Assembly (NCBI RefSeq): GCF_025717605.1
Contig: NZ_JAJIRQ010000004.1
Coordinates: 504,804 to 568,803 of the forward strand
Origin: Paucibacter sp. TC2R-5
GTDB taxonomy: Bacteria; Pseudomonadota; Gammaproteobacteria; Burkholderiales; Burkholderiaceae_C
Length of the DNA: 64,000 nucleotides
Direction of reading: 5' to 3'
The position numbers were made by a program, and so were the translations under genes. This document shows, piece by piece, positions 8,784 through 18,061 of the stretch. Within the stretch, counting starts at the first letter, position 1. Every line of letters begins with the position of its first letter. Below the pieces are notes generated by a model, which was not told the origin of the DNA, made no database searches, and was given only the letters and a program-made list of their open reading frames with translations.

Positions 8784-9567
8784 ACTCGTGGTAGAGCTGG
8801 CTGCGGCCGCCGTCTATCAAGATGTCTGCGGCGTTGATGAAGCGAGCCTCATCGCTGGCCAGGAAGAGGGCGGTATAGGCCACCTCGATCGGCTCGCCCA
8901 AGCGTTTGACCGGCAGCAGCTCGGCCTGCCGCTGCGCTTCGGCGGCCGGGTCGGCAAAGCCGGCCAGCCAGGCCTGGTTCGACTCGGTCATGATGAAGCC
9001 CGGTGAGATCGAATTGACCCGCACGCCGCGCGCCGCGTATTCGATACCGAGCGACTTGGTCAGGCCCAGCAAAGCATGTTTGGCCACCGGGTAGGGAAAG
9101 CAGCCGGGGATGATGCGGTGACCATGGACCGAGGCGATGTTGACGATGCTGCCCGCGCCTTGCGCCAGCATGTGGGGGAGCGCGGCGCGCGCGCAATGCC
9201 AGGCGCCGTCCAGATCGACGGCAAAGCAGCGCTGCCATTGCTCTCTGCTCATGGCCAAGGGGTCGGCAAACACATTCATGCCGGCATTGTTGATAAGGAT
9301 GTCGAGGCGGCCAAAGCGCTGCACCGTCTGCGCCACCATGTCATTGACGGCTGCTGCATCGGCCACATCGGCCTGCACGAACAGGCAGCGCCCGCCGTCT
9401 ATGTCTGCATGCAACTCGGCGCAAAGGGCGGCGGCGTCCGCATCATCGCGGTGGCTGTTGATGACGACGCAGGCACCCTCGGCCAGGAAGAGCCTGGCGA
9501 TGGCGCGGCCTATGCCCAGCGTCGAGCCGGTCACGATGGCGACTTTGTTTTGCAGTCTTTGGGTCAT
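8782..9567 (-). CDS. SDR-family dehydrogenase, probable D-galactose 1-dehydrogenase
   Basis: Short-chain dehydrogenase of 261 residues, proposed to oxidise D-galactose to galactonolactone, the first step of the De Ley-Doudoroff route. The Rossmann cofactor motif is TGSTLGIGRA near residue 14, NNAGMN is near 90, the catalytic set is Ser in NIASVHG, then Tyr and Lys in PYPVAKHALLG. The SDR fold alone does not fix the substrate; the assignment rests on the operon, which contains every other step of the pathway and otherwise lacks a sugar dehydrogenase. Its ATG overlaps the galactanase stop by four bases (ATGA), so the two are translationally coupled. It is the last gene of the operon. Confidence 0.8.
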   Translation of the reverse strand: MTQRLQNKVAIVTGSTLGIGRAIARLFLAEGACVVINSHRDDADAAALCAELHADIDGGRCLFVQADVADAAAVNDMVAQTVQRFGRLDILINNAGMNVFADPLAMSREQWQRCFAVDLDGAWHCARAALPHMLAQGAGSIVNIASVHGHRIIPGCFPYPVAKHALLGLTKSLGIEYAARGVRVNSISPGFIMTESNQAWLAGFADPAAEAQRQAELLPVKRLGEPIEVAYTALFLASDEARFINAADILIDGGRSQLYHE

Positions 9568-10766
9568 GGTTTTACCTGGGGAGATTGATGGTTCAAGGAC
9601 TGCTCACGCCAAGCGTCGAGCACTGGCAAGGCGCGGCCTTTGAAGTCAAACAAGGTGGTGTTGGACACCACATTCGGGCCCGCCTGGGCCTTGCCGCCGC
9701 CCTTGCCCTCAAGCAGGGCCCAGCCGACGCCCGGCGTGGCAATCATCACCGGGTCCCAGTAGAGCAGGCCCAGCACACGCGGCTCGCGTTTGAGCAGGCC
9801 GAACAGCTCGGCCATGAAGTCGCGCTGACCTTGCGGCGAGCTCATGCTGGCGGGGTAGGGGCCGTTGTCGCTCAACTGACCGGGCCAGCCATTCGGCAGC
9901 TTGGGCGTCCAGTTGAAGCCGACCTCCATGACCAGCAAATCCTTGTCATACAGCGTCGTCACTGCGCGGCTGAAGGCGGCCATCTGGCTGGCCGTCTTCT
10001 TGGTCCAGAACGGGTAGTAGGACGCGCCGATCACGTCCCACTCGACGCCGTGGGCGCGGGCTTGGTCGAACCAGTCGCGGTACTTGGCCAGATTGCCGCC
10101 GTCGTCCAGGTGCAGCACGATCTTGGCCTTAGGAGTGACCGATCTGACCGCCGCATGGCCGGCTCGCAAGAGCGGCGCCAAGCCGTCCCAACCGGTGTCG
10201 CCGGGTGGCGTGATCTTGCCGTAAGGGTAGAGCATGCCGTGCTCGATCTCATTGCCCAGCGAGACAAATTCTGGGCTGGTGCCCTGTGCCTGCATGGCCA
10301 GCATGACCTCGCGGGTGCGCTCGAACACCAGCTCGGCCAAGCGGGCGCGGCGCGCTGCTTCGTCGGGCAGCCGAGCCAGCTCGCGCGCCCAGGCAGAGGG
10401 GAGGTTCTGTGTCTTCGAGTTGGTCCAGAAATCGCTGTAATGCAGGGTCAGCTGAATCTGCATCTGCTGTGCCTTGGCGCGGCGGGCCAGCTTGAGCAGA
10501 TCGGGCAGATCCATCGATCCTTCGGGCCAGTAGTAGCCGTCCGCACCCGTGCCCGGGCCGGGGCTGTCGTATAGGCGCAGGCGGGCGATATTGTGGCCAT
10601 GGTCGGCCAGTATCTTCAGCGCGTCGCCGGGCGTTCCTTGGCGGTCCGAGTAGGTTGCGCCATGCGCTTCCATCAAGGGCAAGACGGAGACATCGCCGCC
10701 GGCCAGAAAGGGCGCCGCCTGCGCGACCGAGCAGGCCAGCAGCGCCGCTACGAGTAACTTAACCAT
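9564..10766 (-). CDS. Endo-beta-1,4-galactanase, GH53
   Basis: Cleaves internal beta-1,4-galactosyl links in type I arabinogalactan and pectic galactan side chains. The 400-residue protein has a short signal peptide (to about residue 17, AQA/APF), so it is exported. GH53 features are clear: GGDVSVLPLMEAHG at the mature start, LRLYDSP, LTLHYSDFW, the acid/base Glu in SLGNEIEHGM, and the nucleophile Glu in VMEVGFNWT. GH53 is usually 330-400 residues, so it is full length. Its start overlaps the araH stop by 8 bp and its stop overlaps the dehydrogenase start. Cotranscription with the importer and the galactose enzymes points to galactan as the inducing polymer. Confidence 0.93.
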   Translation of the reverse strand: MVKLLVAALLACSVAQAAPFLAGGDVSVLPLMEAHGATYSDRQGTPGDALKILADHGHNIARLRLYDSPGPGTGADGYYWPEGSMDLPDLLKLARRAKAQQMQIQLTLHYSDFWTNSKTQNLPSAWARELARLPDEAARRARLAELVFERTREVMLAMQAQGTSPEFVSLGNEIEHGMLYPYGKITPPGDTGWDGLAPLLRAGHAAVRSVTPKAKIVLHLDDGGNLAKYRDWFDQARAHGVEWDVIGASYYPFWTKKTASQMAAFSRAVTTLYDKDLLVMEVGFNWTPKLPNGWPGQLSDNGPYPASMSSPQGQRDFMAELFGLLKREPRVLGLLYWDPVMIATPGVGWALLEGKGGGKAQAGPNVVSNTTLFDFKGRALPVLDAWREQSLNHQSPQVKP

Positions 10767-11748
10767 GCTTGCTGCCGCGCGCCTTCAGCTGATCCAAGAG
10801 CACAGCGGCCAGCAGAATCAAGCCTCGCATCAGGTATTGATAAAACGCATCGACATTCATCAGATTCATCACGTTTTCGACCGTACCCATGATCAGCACG
10901 CCGATCAGCACGCCGAAGATGCGCGCTTTGCCGCCCTGCAGCGAGACGCCGCCCAGCACGCAGGCCGAGATCACGTCCAGCTCGAAACCGGTGGCCGAAT
11001 TCGGTTGGCCGCTGGTGATGCGCGAGGCCAGGATCAGGCCGGCCAGCGCCGTCACCAGACCCTGCAGCAAGAAGATCCAGACGCGCAGCTTTTCGACCTT
11101 GACGCCCGCCAGCCGGGCGGCTTCCGGGTTGCCGCCAATCGCCAGCGTGTTGCGCCCGAATACCGTGTGGTTGAGCAGCACGCCGAAGACCAGGAAGCAC
11201 GCTCCCGTCACCCAAATCGGCAAGGGCAGGCCGAGGATGCGGGCGTCGCCGAAGGCGATAAAGCCTTCGTCGGCAATGCCCACCGCTTGGCCCTGCGAGA
11301 CGATGAAGGCGAGGCCGCGCACCATCAGCATGGTGGCCAGCGTGGCGATCAAGGCGTTGACCTTCAGATAGGCGATCAGCACGCCGTTGCCGGCGCCGAT
11401 CAGGGCGCCGGCGAGCAAGCCGCCCCCGACCGCTAACGTCACGCTCTGGGTGTGCTCCAGGATGATGGCGCCGAGCACGCCGGCAAAGGCAATCGTCGAG
11501 CCGACCGAGAGGTCAAAGTCACGCGAGGCCAGGCACAGCATCATGGTGCAGGCGACCATGCCGATCTGCGCCACCGACAGCATCAGGCCGACGATATTGG
11601 CAGCGGAGAAGAAGTTCTCGACGCTGACGGCCAGCACGAGGAACAAGACGGCGTAGCCGAGAGTCATGCTGTGCTCGGTCAGCCAAGCGCGGTTGAGGGG
11701 TTTCTTCATGGTGGCATGGTCGAGCGGAGTCTTGCTGATGGCAGTCAT
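10759..11748 (-). CDS. araH: Sugar ABC transporter permease, AraH-type
   Basis: Inner-membrane permease of about 329 residues, with about ten hydrophobic segments. It follows E. coli AraH closely along its length: CLASRDFDLSVGS, LKVNALIATLATM, VRGLAFIVSQGQAVGI, FGRNTLAIGGNPEAARLAGV, and VISACVLGGVSLQGG near the C-terminus. The start at 11748 (MTAISKTP) is preferred to a TTG at 11769. E. coli AraFGH takes up L-arabinose and its binding protein also accepts D-galactose. No arabinose catabolic gene lies here, so galactose is the likelier cargo (inference). It overlaps galactanase by 8 bp. Confidence 0.93.
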   Translation of the reverse strand: MTAISKTPLDHATMKKPLNRAWLTEHSMTLGYAVLFLVLAVSVENFFSAANIVGLMLSVAQIGMVACTMMLCLASRDFDLSVGSTIAFAGVLGAIILEHTQSVTLAVGGGLLAGALIGAGNGVLIAYLKVNALIATLATMLMVRGLAFIVSQGQAVGIADEGFIAFGDARILGLPLPIWVTGACFLVFGVLLNHTVFGRNTLAIGGNPEAARLAGVKVEKLRVWIFLLQGLVTALAGLILASRITSGQPNSATGFELDVISACVLGGVSLQGGKARIFGVLIGVLIMGTVENVMNLMNVDAFYQYLMRGLILLAAVLLDQLKARGSKHG

Positions 11749-11785
11749 GGTGAAAAATGTTCCGTGCAAATATCTAGTTACGGTC

Positions 11786-13285
11786 TTAGACCAAGTCGGG
11801 CAAGGCCATGCGCAAGACAGCGGTTTCGCTGGCAGCCGAGCGGTCGAGCTCGCCGCTGATGCGGCCCTCGCGCATCACGATGACGCGGTCGGCGATGCCC
11901 AGTACCTCGGGCAGTTCGCTGGAGATCACGATCACGCAGCAGCCGCTTTCAGCCACCGCGTGAATGATCCGGTAGATCTCATTCTTGGCGCCGACGTCGA
12001 TGCCGCGGGTCGGCTCGTCCAGGATCAGCACCTTCAGGTCGGGCTCAGCCAGCCAGCGCGCCAGAATCACCTTTTGCTGGTTGCCGCCGGACAGCAGGCG
12101 GATCTCCTGCTCGCGGTTCGGCGTCTTGATGCGCAGGCGCTTGATGAAGGCATCGGCCAGCGCCGCCTCGCGCGCGTGGCGCAGGAATAGGCCGCCCAGC
12201 AGACCGTGGCGGCGGCAGCTGATATTGATGTTCTCGGCCACCGAGGATTGCGCGAGGATGCCTTGCTCCTTGCGGTCCTCCGGGCACAGCACGATGCCGG
12301 CCTCAATCGCCGCCGACGGGCCCTTGGGCGATACGGGCTTGCCGTCCAGCAAGACCTGACCCTGGCTGCGCGCATCGGCGCCGTAGAGCAAGCGCATCAG
12401 CTCGCTGCGGCCAGCGCCGACCAGACCAAAAAAGCCCAAGACCTCGCCGGCGCGGACCGCAAAGTCCAGCGGTGCCGCAAGGTGTTCGCCGAGCATGCCG
12501 CGCACCTGCAGGCGCTCTTGGCCCAGTTCACGCGGCCGATAGTCATAGATATCGCTGACCTCGCGGCCGACCATATCGCTGATCAAGAGGTCGCGCGGCA
12601 CATCGGCCATCACCGGATGCGTGGCGACCTTGCGACCGTCGCGGAAGATGGTGCAGCAGTCGCACAGCGCGTACAGCTCTTCCAGCCGGTGCGAGATGTA
12701 GATGAGGGTCTTGCCGCTAGCGCGCAGATCCTTTACCAGCTTGAACAGCACTTCGCTCTCACGGTGCGAGAGGCTGCTGGTCGGCTCATCAAAGGCGATC
12801 ACTTGCGCGTCCTGCAGCACCGCCTTGCAGATTTCGGCCATCTGGCGCTGCGCGATCGACAAGTCGATCATCAGCGCGTCCGGGTCGAGGTCGACGCCGA
12901 TCTCGGCCAGGCGTGCTGCGACCATGGCGCTGGCGGCCTTTTTGTCGACGAAGCCGAAGCGCTGCGGCAGCCGGCCCAGCAGCACGTTCTCGGCCACCGT
13001 CAGTTCGGGCACATATTGCAGCTCTTGGTGGATGACGGCGATGCCGGCTTTGATGGCGTCCGCCGCCGAGCTGAAATGGCATGCCTGGCCATTCAAGAGC
13101 AGGCGGCCTCCGTCCGGCCGGTACTGGCCGCCGAGTATCTTTAAGAGCGTGGACTTGCCCGCGCCGTTCTCGCCCAAGAGGCCATGGACCTGCCCGGCGC
13201 GCGCCTCGAAGCTGACGCCATTCAATGCCTTGACGCCGGGGAAGACCTTGCTGACCTGGTCGAACTGAAGGGATGCTGTATTCAT
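11786..13285 (-). CDS. araG: Sugar ABC transporter ATP-binding protein, AraG-type
   Basis: Tandem ATPase of 499 residues, the usual length for this family. The first domain has Walker [10 protein letters not shown] near residue 39, an [17 protein letters not shown]-loop region and a Walker B ending FDEPTSSLS. The second domain has a degenerate Walker A (GLVGAGRSE), signature LLSGGNQQK and Walker [16 protein letters not shown]. It energises uptake with the neighbouring permease and binding protein. The gap to araF (127 bp) is filled by an intergenic repeat, which is unusual inside an operon; the gap to araH is 37 bp. Confidence 0.95.
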   Translation of the reverse strand: MNTASLQFDQVSKVFPGVKALNGVSFEARAGQVHGLLGENGAGKSTLLKILGGQYRPDGGRLLLNGQACHFSSAADAIKAGIAVIHQELQYVPELTVAENVLLGRLPQRFGFVDKKAASAMVAARLAEIGVDLDPDALMIDLSIAQRQMAEICKAVLQDAQVIAFDEPTSSLSHRESEVLFKLVKDLRASGKTLIYISHRLEELYALCDCCTIFRDGRKVATHPVMADVPRDLLISDMVGREVSDIYDYRPRELGQERLQVRGMLGEHLAAPLDFAVRAGEVLGFFGLVGAGRSELMRLLYGADARSQGQVLLDGKPVSPKGPSAAIEAGIVLCPEDRKEQGILAQSSVAENINISCRRHGLLGGLFLRHAREAALADAFIKRLRIKTPNREQEIRLLSGGNQQKVILARWLAEPDLKVLILDEPTRGIDVGAKNEIYRIIHAVAESGCCVIVISSELPEVLGIADRVIVMREGRISGELDRSAASETAVLRMALPDLV

Positions 13286-13342
13286 CTGGATCGGTCGGTG
13301 ACAAAGGTTGCGTCAGAGCGGTCGCCTATCAAGTGGAGCCCG

Positions 13343-13413
13343 CGGAACCGGCTTTGCCGGGTCGCTGGGCTCGCCCCCTTGAGGGGAAGGCGCGCAGCGC
13401 TTCGGGGGTGGGT
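13343..13413. repeat. Dispersed intergenic repeat, copy A
   Basis: About 70 bp between araF and araG. Its reverse complement matches copy B at 29418-29490 along its length: an ACCACCCCCG-like end, GCGCTGCGCGCC, CCCCTCAAGGGGGCGA and a GCCGGTTCC end, with small indels. The CCCCTcaaGGGGG core can form a hairpin. The low-GC flank differs between copies, so it is a discrete unit. Confidence 0.85.
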
Positions 13414-14408
13414 CACAGCCCCATCTGCTTGCGCAGCTCGGTTTGGTTCTGGCGGGTCATCAAGGTGCCGCTGGTTAGCGTGACGGCCGGCGGCGCTTGG
13501 TTTGTAGTGATCCAGCTGTACATATTGGCGGCGGTCTCGTAGCCATGGCGCTTGGGGCTGATCAAGACGGTGCCGAAGAAGGCGGTAGGCGCCGGCTTGG
13601 TGAATTCGTTCAGTGCGGTCTGGCTGCCGCCGATGCCGATGGCGATCAGCTCATCCTTGCGGATGCCGCGGCCTTCACCGGCGCGCACGGCACCCAGCAC
13701 CGCTTCGTCATTCATGCCCATTGCCACCCAGTGCTTGAATTTGGGGTTTTTGGTGAAGGCGATATTGGCGGCGTTGAAGGCGTTCTCGGTGTCGGTCTTG
13801 GCCTGCGGCGCATCGATCACATTGGCGGCGGGCAGGCCGGCGGCCTTCAGCGCGTCAATGGCACCCATGGTGCGCTCGCGCCCGGTCGGCAGTTGATCAA
13901 AGGCGACGCGCAGCGCGCCGACTTCGTTCAAATTCCAGCCGCGCTTCTTGATTTCTTCCAGCAGGCCCAAGCCCACCTGTTTGCCGATCTCATAGCCCGA
14001 GATACCCATGTGGGGGATGCCGGCAATCGGCTTGCCGGCGCCATCGACCAGTTGATCATCGACCGAGATGACTTTCAGATCATGGCGCTTGGCGGCGCGG
14101 GCGACTGCCGCGCCTAGCTTCACATCGGGGGCGCAGATGACAAAGCCCTGGGCCTTTTGCGCGGCCAGATTGTCGATCGCCGCCATCATTTTTTCGCCGT
14201 TCGGGATGCCGATCTTGACGAGGGTAAAGCCCTTGTCCTTGGCGGCTTGCTCGGCGTATTTCCATTCATCCTGGAACCAGGGCTCCTCGGCCTGCTTGAC
14301 CAGGAAGCCTATCTTGACAGGGTCGGCCGCATGGCTGGCCAATGGAAGAAGGGCCAGCAAGGCGCTGGCCAATAGGGGCTTGGCCCATTGTTGTAGTTTG
14401 GTTTTCAT
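13413..14408 (-). CDS. araF: Periplasmic sugar-binding protein, AraF-type
   Basis: Solute receptor of the ABC importer, about 331 residues. The start at 14408 has GGAGAC upstream and gives a clear signal peptide (LLASALLALLPLASHA/ADP). The mature protein begins VKIGFLVKQAEEPWFQ and carries the AraF wording GIPNGEKMMAAIDNLAAQKA, GISGYEIGKQVG, ALRVAFDQLPTGRERT, and GMNDEAVLGAVRAGEGRG. AraF-type proteins bind L-arabinose and D-galactose; Azospirillum SbpA, of the same type, is under GbpR control. Here the operon suggests galactose. It lies 31 bp after the lactonase gene. Confidence 0.93.
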   Translation of the reverse strand: MKTKLQQWAKPLLASALLALLPLASHAADPVKIGFLVKQAEEPWFQDEWKYAEQAAKDKGFTLVKIGIPNGEKMMAAIDNLAAQKAQGFVICAPDVKLGAAVARAAKRHDLKVISVDDQLVDGAGKPIAGIPHMGISGYEIGKQVGLGLLEEIKKRGWNLNEVGALRVAFDQLPTGRERTMGAIDALKAAGLPAANVIDAPQAKTDTENAFNAANIAFTKNPKFKHWVAMGMNDEAVLGAVRAGEGRGIRKDELIAIGIGGSQTALNEFTKPAPTAFFGTVLISPKRHGYETAANMYSWITTNQAPPAVTLTSGTLMTRQNQTELRKQMGL

Positions 14409-14439
14409 GGCTTTTTGTCTCCGTTCTTGGGGCGTAAAA

Positions 14440-15399
14440 CTAAGCAATCGGACTGTCGTCGAACAAGGCATCCGGCAAGCCTTGCACCAGCGGGACCCGG
14501 CCTGCGAACAAGCTGCCGGAGCCGGGCAAGCGCTCCAGCTCCTCGCGGCTCAAGTCGCTGCGTGCCGTCGTCACCATCAGCTGGTCAAGGTCAGCGCCGC
14601 CAAAGGCCGGGCAGGTGGTGTTGGTGGCGGGCACGCCGACAACGCGCATGAGCTGCCCCTCGGGTGAATATTGGACCACCCGTCCGGCGCCCCATTGGGC
14701 GTTCCAGAGGCTGCCGTCGGCGGCGATGACCGAGCCATCAGGCCAGGCATGGTCCGGTGTGATGCGAGTGAACAGCCGCAGCTTGGCGATCTGCGCGCTC
14801 TCGGCGTCGTAGTCGCACTGCATGATGGCTTGGCTCAAGGTGTCGCAGAAGTACATGGTGCGGCCGTCCGGGCTGAAGCAGATGCTGTTGGCAATCGCCA
14901 CCGCCGGCAGGGCCAGGCGGCGCAGGCCGTGCTGCAGCGAATACTGGTAGAAACTGCCGATCGGCCGTTTGTCGCTGGCCTGGTTCATGGTGCCGAAGAC
15001 GAAGAAGCCGCGCCGGTCGGTGCGCCCGTCGTTGATGCGGGTGCGCGGCTCGGCCGGGTCGACCGGCACCAGCGATTGGATGGCGGGAACGCTGCTACCT
15101 GTTGCCTGAAGGTCCGCCAGCGTGGCCAGGCATAGGCGCTTGGCCAGGCCCAACAGCAAACGGCCCGAGCGGCAATGGGCAAAGCTGCCGAGCCGGTCAG
15201 GCAGCTTGACGTTCAGCGTGCTCTCGTCGCCCGGTGCCCAGGCGTGCAGCGTCGATGCCTCGATATCGGTCCACCACCAGCGCGCGCTGCCGGCATGCCA
15301 TTGCAGGCCCTCGCCCAAGGTCGCGCCTTGCGCGAGGGCGAGGGTGAGCGAGGCCTGCTCATCAGCGTGTTCAAAAGGGCTCGGTGTTTCGGTCGGCAT
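14440..15399 (-). CDS. SMP-30/gluconolactonase-family lactonase, probable galactonolactonase
   Basis: Six-bladed propeller lactonase, about 319 residues, proposed to open D-galactono-lactone to D-galactonate. Family marks include LGEGLQWHAGSARWWWTDIE at the start (metal-ligand Glu), RINDGRTDRRGFFVFGTM with the conserved Asn-Asp, ANSICFSPDG, and HAWPDGSVIAADGSLWNAQW with the second metal Asp. The ATG at 15399 is chosen; an upstream TTG at 15450 would add 17 residues but would overlap the proposed transcription start. It is the first gene of the lactonase-araFGH-galactanase-dehydrogenase operon. Substrate is inferred from the pathway context. Confidence 0.87.
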   Translation of the reverse strand: MPTETPSPFEHADEQASLTLALAQGATLGEGLQWHAGSARWWWTDIEASTLHAWAPGDESTLNVKLPDRLGSFAHCRSGRLLLGLAKRLCLATLADLQATGSSVPAIQSLVPVDPAEPRTRINDGRTDRRGFFVFGTMNQASDKRPIGSFYQYSLQHGLRRLALPAVAIANSICFSPDGRTMYFCDTLSQAIMQCDYDAESAQIAKLRLFTRITPDHAWPDGSVIAADGSLWNAQWGAGRVVQYSPEGQLMRVVGVPATNTTCPAFGGADLDQLMVTTARSDLSREELERLPGSGSLFAGRVPLVQGLPDALFDDSPIA

Positions 15400-15453
15400 G
15401 GCTGGCTGAGGGCGAATGTGGTGGCGAGTGCAGTCGGCAATGAGCGACAAGAA

Positions 15454-15487
15454 CCGTTAAGTTAACGGCCTTTGCAATGCCTAACAA
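15454..15487 (-). promoter_or_regulatory. Candidate promoter of the lactonase-araFGH operon with palindrome
   Basis: On the minus strand, TTGTTA (15487-15482) and TTAACT (15465-15460) are 16 bp apart and could be the -35 and -10. The -10 sits inside a perfect palindrome, CCGTTAA-G-TTAACGG (15454-15468), which could be a second operator. A transcription start near 15453 would place the LysR-type box about 63 bp upstream, the usual position for an activator of that family. Confidence 0.45.
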
Positions 15488-15501
15488 ATGGTTTATTCGG
15501 C

Positions 15502-15530
15502 TGCAGCTATCAGAATTATGTATAGCTGCA
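15502..15530. promoter_or_regulatory. LysR-type operator TGCAGCTAT-N11-ATAGCTGCA
   Basis: A perfect 9-bp inverted repeat with an 11-bp spacer, giving the classic T-N11-A geometry. It sits about 117 bp upstream of the lactonase ATG and close to -63 of the candidate start site. The same CTAT-N11-ATAG core and an identical ATAGCTGC half recur upstream of dgoD. Confidence 0.65.
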
Positions 15531-15534
15531 AGGC

Positions 15535-18018
15535 TCAGGGCCGCAGGCTCCAGCGGTAGACGGGGATCAGATCGATCTTGCGCAGGGCGGCTATTTGCGC
15601 CTCGCCCTTGAAGTCCGGGCGAGCTTCGCGCGGGAGGTAGATTGGCGCATCGGCGCGCAGCGGCAGCACGCTCAGGTTTAGGTTCAGCGGGCCCTTGGTC
15701 TTCAAACCCTTCAGGCCCTTTAAACCGATTTGCCATTGCTGGCCGTTGTAATACCAGTCGTCCAGCATTTTTGTGCCTGCAAACAGGCGCCCAATGTCGC
15801 CGACGAAATCGATCTGCAAAAGCAGATCGTCGACACCGTTCAAGGCCTGCTCGGGCAGTTCGATCTGCCAGGCGGCCGCCGCCTTGAAGCTCTCCGGTAT
15901 CGGCTGCAGCGCGGCGCGCGCCAGCCCGCCGATCATGATGGGCGGCGCTTTTTGTGCTTCGCGCAGTTGCGTGACCTTGGCGGCGAGTTGGCTTGGCGCA
16001 TGCTCGGCGGCCAAGACCTGGAACAGCCCATCGCGGGCCGCCGGCTTGAGCGGCAGGCTGGACTTGGGCAACTTGGGTAAGGCGGGAAAGACGGCCACGC
16101 GCAGGCTCGGCGCGCCGGCCGACAGCACATCCAGGCCGCCTGCCGCGAAATGGCTGTCCTGCGCGCTCAGCACCAGGCGGCGCTGGCCGGCCAGCTCGCC
16201 AATCGACAGTTGTTGCGTCTGCTCCGGCGTCAGCAACAAGACGGTGACGGGGCGGGCGCCGGGGCGCTTGATTGTCAGCGCCGCGTCGAGGCCGGGCTGT
16301 AACTGGTCGAGCACCAGCTTATCTCCGAGCAATTGGCTGCGCGCATTCGGTGCGCTGATATGCGTGCTGCTAGCCGCATCAAAACCCAGCTCGACCGGGA
16401 TGCCGGCCTGGGCCGAGAACACATAGACGAGGCCGTCCTTGCCCTGGTCGAGCCGCGCGACCGGCTGGGCCGTTGCGTAGCGCAAACGGGTGCCGCCCAG
16501 ATCCAGATTGAGCGGCCAGATGAAGTAGGCGCCGTCGGCGATGTCGACCGGCTGCTGCGGGAACTGCAAGGTCTCCGTCGCCAGTTTCACCGAGAAGCGG
16601 ATCTGCTTTTGCGCCGGCATCGCGTACTGCCGCACATGATTGTTGAAGAACAGGAAGCCGCTGTCGCCCTTGGCGCGGACCGACCAGCGCGGCGTGCGCA
16701 GCTCGGTCGCGTCGGCCGGCGTGCTGGCCGGCTTGCGCACCGTCATGGTCGCCAGTTGCGGGCCGAAGTCCTGCAAGAAGTAGTGAAAGGGCCGCAGCTT
16801 GTTCAAGACCGGGCGCTGCTGGCCATCGGGCCCGAGCGGGGCGTTGAAGTCGTAGTTGATCGCGGGCGTGTCGTTGAAGCCGCCGCTGAGTGTGCTTTCT
16901 TCCAGCGTGTTGATACCGTTCACGCTGAGCGGATTGCGCCCGCCGTGGAACATGTAGTAGCCCATCAAATTGACGCCCGAGCCCAGCTGCACCGGCAGCA
17001 TGGACGCTATGTCATCCGCCGACACCAGCGTGCGGCGGCGGTACATGGCCGGCAGGCCGGCGCCATATTCGGCGCCCAGGAAGGGCGTCAGGCCGATGTC
17101 GGTCTCGGCCGTGCCGGGCGCGGTCGCGGCGGTTTGCGCGCCGAGGTCGCCGGAGACGCGGCTGTCGAAGCGAAAGGCATAGGTCTCCTTGGGCGGCAGC
17201 TCGGTCGTCGAAACGCCCCAGGGCTCGTCCGGGTAGCCGCCGAAGACGGGCGTTACTTCGCCGGATGGGTAAATCGTGCCGTCCCAGCCGGTGACGGTGT
17301 AGAGCGGCGCGTCCATGCCAGCGCTGCGCGCCAGGCTCTTCAGCTTGCTGATATGGGCGGCGCCTTGGGTCGCACCGTTCAGGTTGTATTCGTTCTCCAG
17401 CTGGATACCGACGACGCGGCCGCCGTCCTTCCACATCAGGCCCTTCAGCTGCTGACCGATCTGGCCATACAGTCGCTCGACCACGGCCAAGTACTGCGGG
17501 TCGTTGCCGCGCGCCGGCATGGCAGCCACTACCCAGTCCGGGATGCCGCCAAAGCGGGCCTCGGCATGGACCCAGGGGCCGATGCGCACCACCACATCGA
17601 GGCCGATCTTGCTGGCCAGCTGCACAAAGCGGCGCAGATCGCGGTTGCCGCTCCAGATGAATTGACCTTCTTGCTCTTCGTGGTGGTTCCAGATCACATA
17701 GCTGGCGACGATGGTGATGCCTGCCGACTTCATCTTGCGCAGCTCGCCCTCCCAGCTCTCGGCCGGGCTGCGGCTGTAGTGGAATTCGCCCATCACCGGC
17801 AGCCAGGGCATGGCATTGCGTGTCAGGTACTGGTTGTTGGCGCCCAGCGTCTCGCCTTTTGGGGAGACTGCACTGCCGAGTTGCAAATGGCCGGTTTGCG
17901 GTGCCGGGACTGGCGCACTGGCGTCGATCTGCAGCAGGGTCTGTGCCTGGCTGAGGCTGCTGACGAAGCTGCCGACGCAGGCGCCGAGCAGACCGGCCGC
18001 GATTCTTTTTTTGTTCAT
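15535..18018 (-). CDS. Beta-galactosidase, GH35, exported
   Basis: Removes terminal beta-galactose from galacto-oligosaccharides. The start at 18018 gives a signal peptide (MNKKRIAAGLLGACVGSF... to SQA/QT) and an 827-residue protein; the upstream extension to 18180 lacks coding character. The GH35 TIM barrel occupies about residues 50-400: GEFHYSRSPAESWEGELRKM, YVIWNHHEEQEGQF, RIGPWVHAE, the acid/base Glu in IQLENEYN, and the probable nucleophile Glu in FLGAEYGAG. Beta-sandwich domains follow, with a C-terminal jelly-roll module. It is fourth in the dgoD-dgoK-dgoA operon, 43 bp after dgoA. Confidence 0.92.
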   Translation of the reverse strand: MNKKRIAAGLLGACVGSFVSSLSQAQTLLQIDASAPVPAPQTGHLQLGSAVSPKGETLGANNQYLTRNAMPWLPVMGEFHYSRSPAESWEGELRKMKSAGITIVASYVIWNHHEEQEGQFIWSGNRDLRRFVQLASKIGLDVVVRIGPWVHAEARFGGIPDWVVAAMPARGNDPQYLAVVERLYGQIGQQLKGLMWKDGGRVVGIQLENEYNLNGATQGAAHISKLKSLARSAGMDAPLYTVTGWDGTIYPSGEVTPVFGGYPDEPWGVSTTELPPKETYAFRFDSRVSGDLGAQTAATAPGTAETDIGLTPFLGAEYGAGLPAMYRRRTLVSADDIASMLPVQLGSGVNLMGYYMFHGGRNPLSVNGINTLEESTLSGGFNDTPAINYDFNAPLGPDGQQRPVLNKLRPFHYFLQDFGPQLATMTVRKPASTPADATELRTPRWSVRAKGDSGFLFFNNHVRQYAMPAQKQIRFSVKLATETLQFPQQPVDIADGAYFIWPLNLDLGGTRLRYATAQPVARLDQGKDGLVYVFSAQAGIPVELGFDAASSTHISAPNARSQLLGDKLVLDQLQPGLDAALTIKRPGARPVTVLLLTPEQTQQLSIGELAGQRRLVLSAQDSHFAAGGLDVLSAGAPSLRVAVFPALPKLPKSSLPLKPAARDGLFQVLAAEHAPSQLAAKVTQLREAQKAPPIMIGGLARAALQPIPESFKAAAAWQIELPEQALNGVDDLLLQIDFVGDIGRLFAGTKMLDDWYYNGQQWQIGLKGLKGLKTKGPLNLNLSVLPLRADAPIYLPREARPDFKGEAQIAALRKIDLIPVYRWSLRP

Positions 18019-18061
18019 GATGTCTCTGGTTTTTTCTTGATCAGCGCCTCGGCGCGGCGGT

